Assembly (NCBI GenBank): GCA_002213445.1
Contig: NJIE01000008.1
Location: 62,001 to 126,000, forward strand
Direction of reading: 5' to 3'
Length of the DNA: 64,000 bases
Origin: Xenophilus sp. AP218F
GTDB lineage: Bacteria > Pseudomonadota > Gammaproteobacteria > Burkholderiales > Chromobacteriaceae
Part shown: positions 43,641-53,245 of the stretch, piece after piece
Layout: every line of letters starts with the position of its first letter
How positions within the stretch are numbered: position 1 is the first letter of the stretch
The notes under the pieces: generated by a model
Database searches by the model: none
What the model was told of the DNA's origin: nothing
The model's input: the letters and a program-made list of their open reading frames with translations, nothing else
Program-made: the position numbers and the translations under genes

Positions 43641-44966
43641 TCACTTCAGCTTGACGCCCCAGTTGTCCTCGACGCAGCGCTGGTAGTTGCCGGATTGCAG
43701 CGCGCTGTACGGCGTCTGGTAGCCGACCAGCTGGCACTGGTAGTCATTGCCCCATTTCCAGTCCTTTTCCCAGTAGATGTTGTAGGAGGCCGAGCTAGCG
43801 TTGCTGAAGCGCTGCATGGCGGCGCAGGACAGCTGTTCGCTGCCGTAGTCCCAGCCCAGATCGTGGGCGAACTGCTTGTAGTAGTCGATGCGGTTTTGCG
43901 CCGCTTGCCGCTCCGTGCCGCCGCCGCACTCCGCGTTGATGATCATGATGGTGGTGGCGAAGTTGTTGCCGGCGCCGGCAGCCTTGTCGGCCGCGTTTGG
44001 CACCCAGGTGCCGTCCAGCACATGCAGCATGGAGGGTTTGGGCGGTTGGGGGTAGACAAAGAAGAAGGCGGCGGAGGCCAGGTTGAGCCAGGTATTGGCC
44101 ACCAGGCTGGGGTTTTGCAGCAGGATGGATTGGTCGCCGTTGAACATGGCTTGCGAGAACGGCCCGTAGTTGTAGTTGTAGGACAGTTGTTTGGCGCCGC
44201 GGCCGAAGTACTTCTTCCAGCTGCCGTCGGCGTTCTTGCCGCAGGTCCAGACCTTGTTGAACACCGGGTCGTCGCACTCGATGTTGTAGCCGCAGCCCGC
44301 GCCGCTTTCGCTGCAGCCCATTTCGGTCAGATACTTCAGCCCCTGGCGCCATTCCGGCACGGTGTCGTTGCGGTTGTGATCGCCGGTTTCCTGGGCGAAG
44401 TGGGCGAACATGGTGGCCAGGCTGTGGCGGCAGATGGCGTCGGCGTCGCGGCCGTCGGCGTAGTCGTCGCAGAGGGCGGGGAACTTGGCGATGGCCTGCA
44501 GGAAGCGCGCGTAGCTGTAGCTGGCGTCGCGGCGAACGAAATAGTAATCCCACTTCGCTGCCGGCAGCAGCCGCTCGACGCGGCGGACATTGATCGGGTT
44601 GGCCGCGCGTCCCGGGCTGATTTGCTCCACCTGTTCGTTGGGCAGGGTGCGGATCGAGGCTTTGACGCGGCGGAAGAAATCGTTGTTGGTGAGTTCGGCT
44701 TCGCGCTGCAGCGCTTGTTGCAAGGTGGGAATGGCGGGCGCGTCGGCCGGGGCGGCGCTGCGCGGGGCGATGGCGCCGACGTGGGCGATCCAGCTGCCTC
44801 TGGGGTTGGCGCCCGGCTTCTCGCCGCGGCTGGGCCATTTGGCTTGCCAGCTTTGCCCTTGCCACTGCACGATTTGCCCTTTGGCGTAACTGCTTTGCGG
44901 GTTCCAGGATGCGGCCAGCGCGGAGCCGGCCAGCGCCATGCAGCCCAGGAAAACGGCGAATTTCAT
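43641..44966 (-). CDS. Secreted family 19 chitinase
   Basis: A 441-residue exported enzyme. The signal peptide covers residues 1-18 (ending ALA). A carbohydrate-binding module 5/12 follows (about 20-65: WNPQSSYAKGQIVQWQGQSWQAKW), then a linker and the GH19 catalytic domain. The general-acid glutamate is in FAHFAQETGDHN, and the family signature YFGRGAKQLSYNYNYGPFS is intact. It hydrolyses chitin. Monocistronic. Confidence 0.93.
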   Translation of the reverse strand: MKFAVFLGCMALAGSALAASWNPQSSYAKGQIVQWQGQSWQAKWPSRGEKPGANPRGSWIAHVGAIAPRSAAPADAPAIPTLQQALQREAELTNNDFFRRVKASIRTLPNEQVEQISPGRAANPINVRRVERLLPAAKWDYYFVRRDASYSYARFLQAIAKFPALCDDYADGRDADAICRHSLATMFAHFAQETGDHNRNDTVPEWRQGLKYLTEMGCSESGAGCGYNIECDDPVFNKVWTCGKNADGSWKKYFGRGAKQLSYNYNYGPFSQAMFNGDQSILLQNPSLVANTWLNLASAAFFFVYPQPPKPSMLHVLDGTWVPNAADKAAGAGNNFATTIMIINAECGGGTERQAAQNRIDYYKQFAHDLGWDYGSEQLSCAAMQRFSNASSASYNIYWEKDWKWGNDYQCQLVGYQTPYSALQSGNYQRCVEDNWGVKLK

Positions 44967-45135
44967 AGCGGTCCTTTCAAGGGGCGCCGGAAGCGGCGCG
45001 AAATACCACTATGAATCCAATTTTCATCATGTCAAATGCAAGTGCCGGAGATTTCGGCTTTGCGAAAGGCAACTGTTCTTTATCCCGGGCCGTGAGATGC
45101 CGGGGATAAGACAGTCAATAGGTACGGAAGTGGTT

Positions 45136-45321
45136 TTAACCGCGGGTGGCGCTGATCCAGGCTTCGCCGGAGTAGTCGGCGCAGGCGAGTCCGAGGGCGG
45201 ACTGGAAGGTGACTTTGAAGCGTTGGCCGATCTGCTTGATGGCGATGACTTCAAAAAGAATGGTGCCCTTGCGGTTTTGTTCGGTGATGCAGTCACCCGG
45301 TTTCAATTCATTGACTTTCAT
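45136..45321 (-). CDS. Small protein of unknown function downstream of infA (61 residues)
   Basis: A short soluble protein, MKVNELKPGDCITE and onward, with alternating strands like an SH3/KOW-type small barrel. AGGA lies six bases before its ATG. It follows infA by 42 bases on the same strand, so is likely cotranscribed. The opening resembles the first strands of elongation factor P-like proteins, but it is too short to name. Confidence 0.6.
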   Translation of the reverse strand: MKVNELKPGDCITEQNRKGTILFEVIAIKQIGQRFKVTFQSALGLACADYSGEAWISATRG

Positions 45322-45363
45322 GTATGGTCCTGTGCAAGGCCGCTTGGGCGGCCATGCACGCGC

Positions 45364-45630
45364 TTAACGGCGCTTGTGCTGCGGCGGACGGCTGCCGCCG
45401 CCAGGTTGCGCCGTCGGATGACGGAAATTGATGCGGCCCTTGGTGAGATCATAGGGCGACATCTCTACGGTGACGCGATCGCCTACCAGTACGCGGATAC
45501 GGTGCATTTTCATTTTTCCCGAGCCGTAGGCCAGGATTTCCACGTTGTTGTCCAGTTTTACGCGAAAGCGCGACTCCGGCAGCATTTCAACAACAACACC
45601 TTCCAGTTCGATCATGTCTTCTTTGGACAT
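45364..45630 (-). CDS. infA: Translation initiation factor IF-1 (additional, extended copy)
   Basis: An 88-residue S1-fold protein. The N-terminal 70 residues match IF-1 ([55 protein letters not shown]). An extra basic tail of about 18 residues follows, ending PQHKRR. Betaproteobacteria often carry a second infA outside the ribosomal-protein operon, and this looks like that copy. No ribosomal genes are nearby. Start at 45630 fits IF-1. The longer frame adds unrelated residues. Confidence 0.88.
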   Translation of the reverse strand: MSKEDMIELEGVVVEMLPESRFRVKLDNNVEILAYGSGKMKMHRIRVLVGDRVTVEMSPYDLTKGRINFRHPTAQPGGGSRPPQHKRR

Positions 45631-45950
45631 TACGATTCCTTTCTCAATACGGGTAGACCAATGGCCAGCGCGACTGTCATGCAAGGACAGCCACAGGCGA
45701 TGGCGACGGTGCTTCTAATCGGTAACCAAGCAGGGAGGGGTTGGCAACTCTGGCAACCCTCGGGCAAGGCAGATCACACGGCAACAAGTGAAACGCCGAG
45801 TGTTCAGAAATTGAGGCAGCCGGCATTATACCGCTAAATCACTGATTTGTCAGCAAAATGCGAAGGCTTGCCGCAGACGCGCGAAAACAGGGCGCATCCG
45901 CCGGGATTTTCCAAAAAAATCAGCGAGATGGCGCGCGCGCTGTCATCGCC
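45631..45950. other. Intergenic region: long infA leader
   Basis: 320 bases between infA and the next minus-strand gene. A strong promoter lies at 45825-45853, giving an untranslated leader of about 185 bases. Within it on the minus strand is GGGTTG-N10-CAACCC near 45738-45759. No gene is seen. Confidence 0.6.
45825..45853 (-). promoter_or_regulatory. Sigma-70 promoter for infA
   Basis: On the minus strand, CTGACA, 17 bases, TATAAT: five and six of six matches. It would start RNA near 45818, far upstream of the infA ATG. Confidence 0.8.
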
Positions 45951-48900
45951 TCAGTGAGGGTAGGGGATGGGGACGCCGCCGATGCGCAGCAGGTTGGCGA
46001 AGGCTTCGGGCGGCATCGGCCTGGCGTACAGATAGCCCTGGCCGTACTGGCAGCCGGCGTCGATCAGGAAGCGGCGCTGCGCGTCGTTCTCGATGCCTTC
46101 CGCCACCAGTTGCAGCTTCAGGGCGCTGGCCAGCGAGATGATGGCCTGGGTGATGGCGGAGTCGTTTTCGTTGAAGGGCAGGCCGCGGATGAAGGATTGG
46201 TCGATTTTCAGCGTCTGGATCGGCAGCTGCTTCAGATAGGACAGAGAGGAGTAGCCGGTGCCGAAATCGTCTATGGAGAGGGAGACGCCCAGTTCGCGCA
46301 GGCTGTTGAGCACGCGCAGGCTGTCTTCCGGGTTGTGCATGATGAAGTTTTCCGTCACCTCCAGATCGATGTGTTCTGGCGAGACGCGATAGTCGGCCAG
46401 CGCGCGGCTTAGCGTCTGGTGGATGGGCGCGCGGTGGATTTGCGGCCCGGCGATGTTGATGCTGATGACGCCGGGGACGAGGCCGGCGTCCAGCCAGCCG
46501 CGAATCAGCTGGCAGGCGCGCTCTATGATCCAGCTGCCGATGGGGATGATCTGGCCGGTTTCTTCCGCCAGCGGGATGAAGGTTTCCGGACCGATCAGTC
46601 CCAGCGTCGGGTGCTGCCATCGCAGCAGCGCCTCCGCGCCCACCAGCTTGCCGTTGTCCAGCTGGTATTTGGGCTGGAACGCCAGATACAGCTCCTTGCG
46701 CTCCAGCGCCATGCGCAATTCCTGCTCCATATGAACCCGCAGCATGGCGCGGCGGGTCAGCTCTTCGGTGTAGAAGCGGAAGCAGCCCTTGCCCTCCGAC
46801 TTGGCCTGGTACATGGCGGTGTCGGCGTTGCGCAGCAGGGTTTCGGCGTCCAGGCCGTCGCGAGGGTACAGGCAGATGCCTATGCTGCAGCTGATGGTCA
46901 TGTCCAGCCCCTCCAGATGGAAGGGTTGGGCGCATACGCCGGCGATCTTGCTGGCGATGTCTATCACCGGGTAATCGGCTTTCTGGTTTTCCAGCAGCAC
47001 CAGAAACTCGTCGCCGCCCACCCGGGAGACGGTGTCGTTGGCGCGCATGCAGGTTTTGAGGCGCTCGGCCACCTCGATCAGCAGCTTGTCGCCGACGCTG
47101 TGGCCGCGGGTGTCGTTGACCTGCTTGAAGTTGTCCAGGTCGATGAACATGATCGCCACCCGCAGTTGTTCGCGCTTGGCGGTCTGGATGGCATGGCCGA
47201 GCCGCGACAGGAACAGCAGCCGGTTGGGCAGGCCGGTGAGCGAGTCGTAATGCGCCAGGTGTTCCATGTCGCTGGCCGATTGCTTGATCTGGCTGATGTC
47301 GGAAAACACGCCGACGTAGTTGGTGACTTTGCCGGCGTCGCTGCGCACGGTGGTGATGGTCAGCCACTCCGGGAAGACGCTGCCGTCCTTGCGCCGGTCC
47401 CAGACCTCGCCTTGCCAGTGATTGTGTTCGCGGATGCCGTGCCACATCTGGCGGTAAAACGATTTGTCGTGTTTGCCGGAGTGCAGGATGCGCGGCGTTT
47501 TGCCCAGGATTTCGGCGCGCTCGTAGCCGGTGATCTGGGTGAAGGCGCGGTTGACGTCCAGGATGCGCAAGGCGCTGTCGGTGATGATGACGCCTTCGAT
47601 GGTGTTCTCGTAAACCACGGCTGACTGGCGCAGCCGCGATTCGATCTGCTTGCTTTCGGTGATGTCCTGCACGGTGCCGGCCATGCGGCTGACGCGCTCG
47701 CCGGCGTCGCATTCCAGGATGGCCTGCACCCGGATGATGCGCTCGCAGCCGTCGGGCCGGAGGATGCGGTGTTCCACCGAGAACGGCGCGCCTTTCTTCA
47801 GCGCGCGCTTGAGCGTGGCGCGCAGCGGCCTGATGTCGTCCGGATGCACGCGCGCCAGCTTGCGCGGGTAGTCCGGCTGGGCCTGATGCGGGGCGAGCCC
47901 GAGGATGGCGTAGGTTTGATCGGACCAGAACAGCGTGTCGTTGAGCACATCCCATTCCCAGTTGCCGATGTGGGCGATGCGCTGCGCCTCCAGCAGGCGC
48001 CGGCGGCTGTCTTGCAGCTCGCGGGTGCGGTGGTGGCGTTCGATGGCGCTGGCAAGCAGGTCGGCCACCGATTGCAGCATCCGGCTTTCCATCCAGAGCC
48101 AATGGCGCGCGTCCTGCGAGGCGGCGATGACGAGGATGCCGCGCAGCTCCTGTTGCTGCCGCAGCGGCGCCACCATCAGCGCCCGCAGGGGAGCGACGCC
48201 GAGCAGGCGCGGAAGCTCGTCGCGCTGCGGCAGCGGCGTCAGGTCGCTGATCGCGAAAGCGCCGTTGCGGTTGAGGCGCTCTTCCAGCCAGCCCAGGTCT
48301 TCGCGCGGGGTGAGCCGGTCTGGCGGCGGGCCGGCTTGCTGATGCCAGCCGCTGCCGTAGCAGAAGTGGTTGCCGCTATGGCTGGGCTGCAGCAGGAAGC
48401 TGTGGTCGGCGCCGAGGAAGCGGCCGACGCGCTCCAGAATGGCCGGCAGATGCTCCCAGAGGGCGTCCACCTCGTTGGTCAGTTCGGTGGAGAGCGTGGA
48501 GAGCAGCGACAGGATGTCGAGATGGCGCTTGAGCATGCGCTCGGCTTCCCGCCGGTCGCTGACGTCGTGCAGCACGCCCATGGTGTAGCTGGCGTCGCCC
48601 AGATGAATGGAGCTGCAGTGCAGATCGGCGAAAAAGGCGCGGCCGTCGCGGCGCAGCAGGGCGATGCCCGAAGCGGTGCTGGCCCGCCCGCCCGGCGGCA
48701 GGCGCAGGCATTGCGGCAAGCGCTGTTCGCCGGCGTCGGCTTCCAGATCGCCGAGATTGATGCCGGCCAGCTCGGCCGGGCTGTAGCCCAGCATCTCGCA
48801 CAGCGCGCGGTTGGCGAAAACCAGCTTGAGGCTGTCGCTGTCGGCCAGCAGGATCCCGTCGCCGCTGGCTTCTACGATGGTGCGAAAGCGCTCTTCGGAG

Positions 48901-50420
48901 GCGCGCAGCGCGGTTTCGCTTTGCTTGCGCGCGGAAATGTCGCGGCAACTGGCGAAGCATTGGCCATCCGGCAGGCGCACGGCGTTCATTTCCACCATCA
49001 CCGGGTGGCCGTCGCGGTGCTTCAACGCCATGTCCTGGCGCAGGCGTCCGTTATGCTTGAGTTGCTGGAACGCGCCCAGCTGCGCTTCCAGCTCATGCTC
49101 CATGCACAGCGCGGAGAGGTGCATTCGTTCCAGCGTCGCCTTGTCGTAGCCGGTCATCGCGCAAGCGGCCGGGTTGACGTATAGATAACCGCCCTGGGCG
49201 TCGACGATGAAAACGGCGTCGTCGGCGTTTTCCGTCGCCAGCTCGAAGCGCTGGTGCGCCAGCTGCGCTTGCTGGATGTCCAGCCGCTTGCGCAGCGAGT
49301 CGCCTATCATGCGCTTCAGTTGCAGGAAGAGCTGATGTTCGGCGGTGGTGAAGGGGCGGTCGGGGCCGCGGTCGGGCGGCAGCGTGTGGTAGATGAGCTC
49401 CAGATGGCCGATCGGCCGTCCTTGCAGCAACAGCGGCGCGTGCAATTGCCAGGGGCTCGCTTCGTTGAAGCCCGGGCTGTGATAGGTGCGTTCCTGGTAG
49501 CGGATGCGCGCGGCGGCATGGCGCGGGTGCCGCAAGCAGCCGGGCAGGAGCTGCGCGACGCGGGCCAGAGCGACCGGCAGGTCGGCTTCTTCGTGCAGTT
49601 GCCGCATGGTGTGAAACTGGTTGCTCAGCTCCCGGTAATGCTGGTCTTTTTCCGCCAGCGCCTGGCGCAGCGCCTGTTCGTGGCGCTTGTCCTCGTCGAT
49701 GTCGACGCAATAGCGCAAATGCCCGCCGGCGGCCGATTCCGGCATGGGAATGGCCACTTCCCGCAGCCAGCGGTAGTTCCCTTCTTGCGCTTTGAGGCGA
49801 TAGTCGTGCCGAAAGCCCGCGCCGCTTTGCCGCGACCGCGCCAGAGCGGCTTCGCGCCCGGCCTGATCGTCCGGATGGATGTCGCGCTGCCAGTCGCCGG
49901 CGGCGGCGCGGCGGCGAGAGTCGCGCCGCAGCTGCTGCCAGCGCGGGCTGAAGGCGGCGGGCAGCTTGGGCGAAAACTGAATCCAGAGCAGATTGGGCAG
50001 ATTGACGCACAGCGCGCGCAGCCGGTCGCGGCTGGTGTGCAGGGCTTGTTGCCAAAGCGGGGGCGCGGGGGCGGCCTGCGCGAAGAGGTGGGCGGCGGCC
50101 CAGGCCAGCAGCTGGTTCAGGCCTTCGCTGATGTCGCGCGCGCTGTCCGGGTCGGAGGCGGGCGGAAGCGCCGCCGGAATGGAGGAGGCGGCGCGCAGGT
50201 GCGGCAGCTGGCTGCCTTGCCGGCGCAGCTGTTCCTCTTCTTCAAGGTGCTGCCGCAGGCGCGAGTACGCCTCGCTCAGCTGGCGGGCCAATTGCGGCAG
50301 CGGCGCGCCGGCGCTGTAAGCGTCTTCCAGTTGCTCGATCAGTTCGAGCAGCTGGCGATGATGCTGGTCTATCCTGGCATGGCCGGTGTTGTTGGCGTCG
50401 TTCCATTGGGCAATGGACAT
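45951..50420 (-). CDS. Multidomain c-di-GMP protein: hemerythrin-like, PAS, GAF, GGDEF, EAL
   Basis: A 1489-residue cytoplasmic protein. Order seen: hemerythrin-like helices (1-90), PAS (~130-250), GAF-like (~290-400), two PAS (~405-650), GAF (~660-830), two PAS (~835-1080), GGDEF (~1085-1250) and EAL (~1260-1480). The cyclase motif GGDEF is intact at 1135-1139, with an RxxD inhibition site (RAND) five residues upstream. The phosphodiesterase motifs EAL (1263), EVTEN, DDFGTGYSS and AEGIEN are intact. It may both make and break c-di-GMP. The hemerythrin ligand set is incomplete. ATG at 50420 follows AAGGGG. Confidence 0.9.
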   Translation of the reverse strand: MSIAQWNDANNTGHARIDQHHRQLLELIEQLEDAYSAGAPLPQLARQLSEAYSRLRQHLEEEEQLRRQGSQLPHLRAASSIPAALPPASDPDSARDISEGLNQLLAWAAAHLFAQAAPAPPLWQQALHTSRDRLRALCVNLPNLLWIQFSPKLPAAFSPRWQQLRRDSRRRAAAGDWQRDIHPDDQAGREAALARSRQSGAGFRHDYRLKAQEGNYRWLREVAIPMPESAAGGHLRYCVDIDEDKRHEQALRQALAEKDQHYRELSNQFHTMRQLHEEADLPVALARVAQLLPGCLRHPRHAAARIRYQERTYHSPGFNEASPWQLHAPLLLQGRPIGHLELIYHTLPPDRGPDRPFTTAEHQLFLQLKRMIGDSLRKRLDIQQAQLAHQRFELATENADDAVFIVDAQGGYLYVNPAACAMTGYDKATLERMHLSALCMEHELEAQLGAFQQLKHNGRLRQDMALKHRDGHPVMVEMNAVRLPDGQCFASCRDISARKQSETALRASEERFRTIVEASGDGILLADSDSLKLVFANRALCEMLGYSPAELAGINLGDLEADAGEQRLPQCLRLPPGGRASTASGIALLRRDGRAFFADLHCSSIHLGDASYTMGVLHDVSDRREAERMLKRHLDILSLLSTLSTELTNEVDALWEHLPAILERVGRFLGADHSFLLQPSHSGNHFCYGSGWHQQAGPPPDRLTPREDLGWLEERLNRNGAFAISDLTPLPQRDELPRLLGVAPLRALMVAPLRQQQELRGILVIAASQDARHWLWMESRMLQSVADLLASAIERHHRTRELQDSRRRLLEAQRIAHIGNWEWDVLNDTLFWSDQTYAILGLAPHQAQPDYPRKLARVHPDDIRPLRATLKRALKKGAPFSVEHRILRPDGCERIIRVQAILECDAGERVSRMAGTVQDITESKQIESRLRQSAVVYENTIEGVIITDSALRILDVNRAFTQITGYERAEILGKTPRILHSGKHDKSFYRQMWHGIREHNHWQGEVWDRRKDGSVFPEWLTITTVRSDAGKVTNYVGVFSDISQIKQSASDMEHLAHYDSLTGLPNRLLFLSRLGHAIQTAKREQLRVAIMFIDLDNFKQVNDTRGHSVGDKLLIEVAERLKTCMRANDTVSRVGGDEFLVLLENQKADYPVIDIASKIAGVCAQPFHLEGLDMTISCSIGICLYPRDGLDAETLLRNADTAMYQAKSEGKGCFRFYTEELTRRAMLRVHMEQELRMALERKELYLAFQPKYQLDNGKLVGAEALLRWQHPTLGLIGPETFIPLAEETGQIIPIGSWIIERACQLIRGWLDAGLVPGVISINIAGPQIHRAPIHQTLSRALADYRVSPEHIDLEVTENFIMHNPEDSLRVLNSLRELGVSLSIDDFGTGYSSLSYLKQLPIQTLKIDQSFIRGLPFNENDSAITQAIISLASALKLQLVAEGIENDAQRRFLIDAGCQYGQGYLYARPMPPEAFANLLRIGGVPIPYPH

Positions 50421-50568
50421 CGCGGCCCCTTGTTGCGGTCTACGGCAAGACGGCGGTTGTTGCAATTCACGGGCGTTTTTGGTTTCGCGTCAAGGCCGGC
50501 GCGCGCGGCGACGTCCCCTTCTAATTGTTAGGCGGGCTTGACCTAAAGGCCAAGCCCATTTCCGGTTT

Positions 50569-52008
50569 TCACGGGCGATGGGCGGCCAGTTGTCCGGCCA
50601 GGATGCCGACGCGGACCAGCGCGGCCAGGTAGCGTTCGTCCAGCGGATAGCAGCAGGACAGGCGCAAGGCGTTGCGGTAACGGCCGCTGGGCGAGCTGAG
50701 CGGGCCGGGAATGATGCTGATTTTCTCCGCGATGGCGGCGTGAAACAGCGCCACGCTGTCGATTTCTTCCGGCAATTCCACCCAGATCAGAAAACCGCCG
50801 GCGGGCGAGGTGGCGCGCGTGCCGGGCGGAAAGTGGCGGGCGATCAGGCCGCGCACTTTTTCCACGTGGGCGGCATAGCGGCGCTTGAGCGAGCGCAGGT
50901 GGTGATCGTAGCCGCCGGACTCCAGGAACGCGCCTATGGTTTCGGACAGCACCGCCGGTTCGGCGACCGAAGAGGCGAACTTCAGCTTGCGCAGCGCCGG
51001 CTCGAAGCGCCCGCCCTCCATCCAGCCGATGCGGAAATCCGGCGCCAGCGTCTTGGTGTAGCTGGCGCAGACGATGACCCAGCCGTCGCTGTCGAAGGCT
51101 TTGACCGCCGGCGACAGCGTATCGCTGAACTGCAGTTCGGCGTAGAGCGCGTCCTCGATCAGCGGCACCTGGTAGTGATTGACCAGCCGGGCCAGCCGCT
51201 TTTTGGCTTCCAGCGGCATGCAGCAGCCCAGCGGATTGTGGACGTTGGGCATGGCCATCAGCGCCTTGATGCGTTTTTCGCCAAGCAGCAGCTCGACGGC
51301 GTCCACCGACAGGCCGGTTTGCGGGTCGGTCGGAATTTCAATGGTTTTGAGGCCGAGGCTGGCCATCATCGGCAGCAGGTTGAAATACGTGGGGGATTCC
51401 AGGCCGACGGTGTCGCCAGGCTGGGTGACGGCGCGCAGGGCCAGTTGCAGCGCCTCCATGCAGCCGTGGGTGAGGATGATGTTGTCCGGCTGCAGCGTCA
51501 TGCCCAGGTCCAGGCCGCGGCGCGCGATCTGGGTGCGCAAGCGCTCCGATCCGGGCGGCAGCGCGTAATTGTTGAGCATGCCGGGCTGGCGACGCAGGAT
51601 TTGACCCATCAGCCGGGTGAGCTTGCCGCCGGGATAGAAGTCGCCGCCGCGCGGGCAGGCCAGCGCCAGGTCGATGAAGTCGGGCTGTTGCTGCGCGTCC
51701 AGCACCACGCCGATCAAATCCAGCACTTGGTGTTCGGTGTCTTTGGCCGGCCCGCTTTGCGTGGAGGCGGGGCGGGCCGGCGGCGGCAGGCGGGCGCGCA
51801 CGTAATAACCGGACTGCGGGCGGGCTTCGATCAGGCCGCGATCCTCCAGCACCCGGTAGGCGCTGACGACGGTGTTGAGGCTGATCTGACGGCTTTGCGC
51901 GGTGCGGCGCACCGAGGGCAGGCGCGCGCCGGGCGGCAAGGTGCCGCGGCGGATGGCCAGCGACAGGTCGTCGGCCAGTTTCTGATAGAGGGTGTGGCTG
52001 CTATCCAT
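50569..52008 (-). CDS. MocR-type transcriptional regulator (GntR HTH plus aminotransferase domain)
   Basis: A 479-residue fusion. The N-terminal winged helix (about 1-75) has GTLPPGARLPSVRRTAQSRQ. The C-terminal fold type I aminotransferase domain has a PLP lysine in CASYTKTLAPDFRIGW. MocR regulators sense PLP or amino compounds and usually control an adjacent gene. Here the divergent gene is a LysE exporter, the likely target. The stop is followed by a GC-rich gap before the large c-di-GMP gene. Confidence 0.92.
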   Translation of the reverse strand: MDSSHTLYQKLADDLSLAIRRGTLPPGARLPSVRRTAQSRQISLNTVVSAYRVLEDRGLIEARPQSGYYVRARLPPPARPASTQSGPAKDTEHQVLDLIGVVLDAQQQPDFIDLALACPRGGDFYPGGKLTRLMGQILRRQPGMLNNYALPPGSERLRTQIARRGLDLGMTLQPDNIILTHGCMEALQLALRAVTQPGDTVGLESPTYFNLLPMMASLGLKTIEIPTDPQTGLSVDAVELLLGEKRIKALMAMPNVHNPLGCCMPLEAKKRLARLVNHYQVPLIEDALYAELQFSDTLSPAVKAFDSDGWVIVCASYTKTLAPDFRIGWMEGGRFEPALRKLKFASSVAEPAVLSETIGAFLESGGYDHHLRSLKRRYAAHVEKVRGLIARHFPPGTRATSPAGGFLIWVELPEEIDSVALFHAAIAEKISIIPGPLSSPSGRYRNALRLSCCYPLDERYLAALVRVGILAGQLAAHRP

Positions 52009-52197
52009 GATGCTGCGGTCTGCGGGATGGGCACAGCGCCAATCATAAAGCAGGGTGACAGTAGCTGGAAAGTCTGTTCTGTAACCATTTCAATATCGAA
52101 TTTCTGATTCTGTATCCATCGGCCGCTTGGGCCTAGCATGAACTGACCGGATCGCCGCTGGACGGCGAGTGTTCAATGCTTGATGGAGGTGAGGCGC

Positions 52198-52863
52198 ATG
52201 CCTGAGTTCGCCCTGTTGTCTTATGTGGTGTTGATGTCGATCACGCCTGGTCCCAATAACCTGATGCTGGCCAGTTCCGGCGTCAATTTCGGCTTTCGCC
52301 GCTCGTTGCCGCACATGCTGGGCATCAGCCTGGGGTGCGCCGTGCAGGTGTTCATCGTCGCCTTGCTGCTGGCTTCCGCGCTCGATTGGGTGCAGATTCT
52401 GCGCATGCCGCTGGCGGCGGCGGGATGTTTGTACCTGTTCTACCTGTCCTGGCGCATCGCCCAGGCGGGGCGGCTGCAAACGCGCGAGGCGGCCGGGCCG
52501 CTGGGTTTTGCCGGCGCGGCGGCGTTTCAGTGGTTGAATCCCAAAGCCTGGGTGATGGTGGTGAACGCCTCCATCCTGTTCATGCCCGCTTCGTCGGAGG
52601 GAAGGTTGCTGGCGGCGGCGCTGCTGGCGCTGGTGTTCGCTGCGCTCAATCTGCCATGCATCAGCGTTTGGGCCTGGGCGGGGCAGCGCTTGCAGCGCTG
52701 GCTGGAAGGCGATGCCGCGCGGCGGCGCTTCAACTTGACCATGGGCTGGCTGATGGCGGCGACGGCTTGCTGGCTGCTGCTGGATGAGCTGCGGCCGCTT
52801 TGGGGCGCATGGGCGAACTGGCCGGAACTGGCCGAGCGGGTGTCGGTGATGGGCATGAAGTGA
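52198..52863 (+). CDS. LysE family amino acid exporter
   Basis: A 221-residue inner-membrane protein with about six membrane segments. The LysE/RhtB hallmark is near the start (MSITPGPNNLMLASSGVNFG), and FQWLNPKAWVMVVNA is in the middle. It exports amino acids or related metabolites by exchange with protons. GGAGG lies upstream of the ATG at 52198. It is divergent from the MocR gene, which probably regulates it. Confidence 0.9.
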   Translation: MPEFALLSYVVLMSITPGPNNLMLASSGVNFGFRRSLPHMLGISLGCAVQVFIVALLLASALDWVQILRMPLAAAGCLYLFYLSWRIAQAGRLQTREAAGPLGFAGAAAFQWLNPKAWVMVVNASILFMPASSEGRLLAAALLALVFAALNLPCISVWAWAGQRLQRWLEGDAARRRFNLTMGWLMAATACWLLLDELRPLWGAWANWPELAERVSVMGMK

Positions 52864-52867
52864 AAAC

Positions 52868-52895
52868 AAAAAAACCGGCGAGAGGCCGGTTTTTT
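52868..52895. terminator. Bidirectional terminator, LysE gene and tRNA-Ala copy 3
   Basis: AAAAAACCGGC-GAGAG-GCCGGTTTTTT style hairpin with A and T tracts on both sides. It lies 5 bases after the exporter stop and 14 bases from the tRNA 3' end, so it serves both strands. Confidence 0.88.
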
Positions 52896-52908
52896 CATCA
52901 AGCTGATC

Positions 52909-52984
<76 letters not shown>

Positions 52985-53033
52985 ACGATTGTCGCTTCGC
53001 TGTTTCAGACCTTGCGGTCTTGGCAGGAGCGGG

Positions 53034-53062
53034 AATATACCCGGCTCGCTTTGCCGGCGCAA
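53034..53062 (-). promoter_or_regulatory. Promoter of tRNA-Ala copy 3
   Basis: On the minus strand, TTGCGC, 17 bases, TATATT. Same -35 box and spacing as the promoter of the three-tRNA operon. Confidence 0.72.
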
Positions 53063-53193
53063 GAGGGATGGTAAAAATAACCAGATGTCGAGATGGGCGG
53101 ACAGGGCGGATGGCGCGCTTTATATTCAATTAATGAATAACAATAAAAAATAATATTACTTATCGTTCTAACTTGTCGTTGTTAAGGTGTCTC

Positions 53194-53240
53194 CATCTCC
53201 GGCCGTTCTGGCCGGGAAATCTGCGATCAGGATGGAGATG
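53194..53240 (+). promoter_or_regulatory. Leader hairpins that could mask the ribosome site
   Basis: CATCTCC (53194-53200) can pair with GGAGATG (53234-53240), which contains the ribosome site of the next gene. An alternative inner hairpin CCGGCC-N5-GGCCGG (53199-53215) shares two bases with the first arm. A switch between open and closed ribosome site is possible. Confidence 0.4.
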
Positions 53241-53245
53241 CAATC

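Noticed and set aside
46419-47624. 401-residue plus-strand frame opposite the GGDEF/EAL gene
   Set aside because: Antisense shadow. The minus-strand frame has intact catalytic motifs.
50578-52107. 509-residue plus-strand frame opposite the MocR gene
   Set aside because: Antisense shadow of a clear GntR/aminotransferase fusion.
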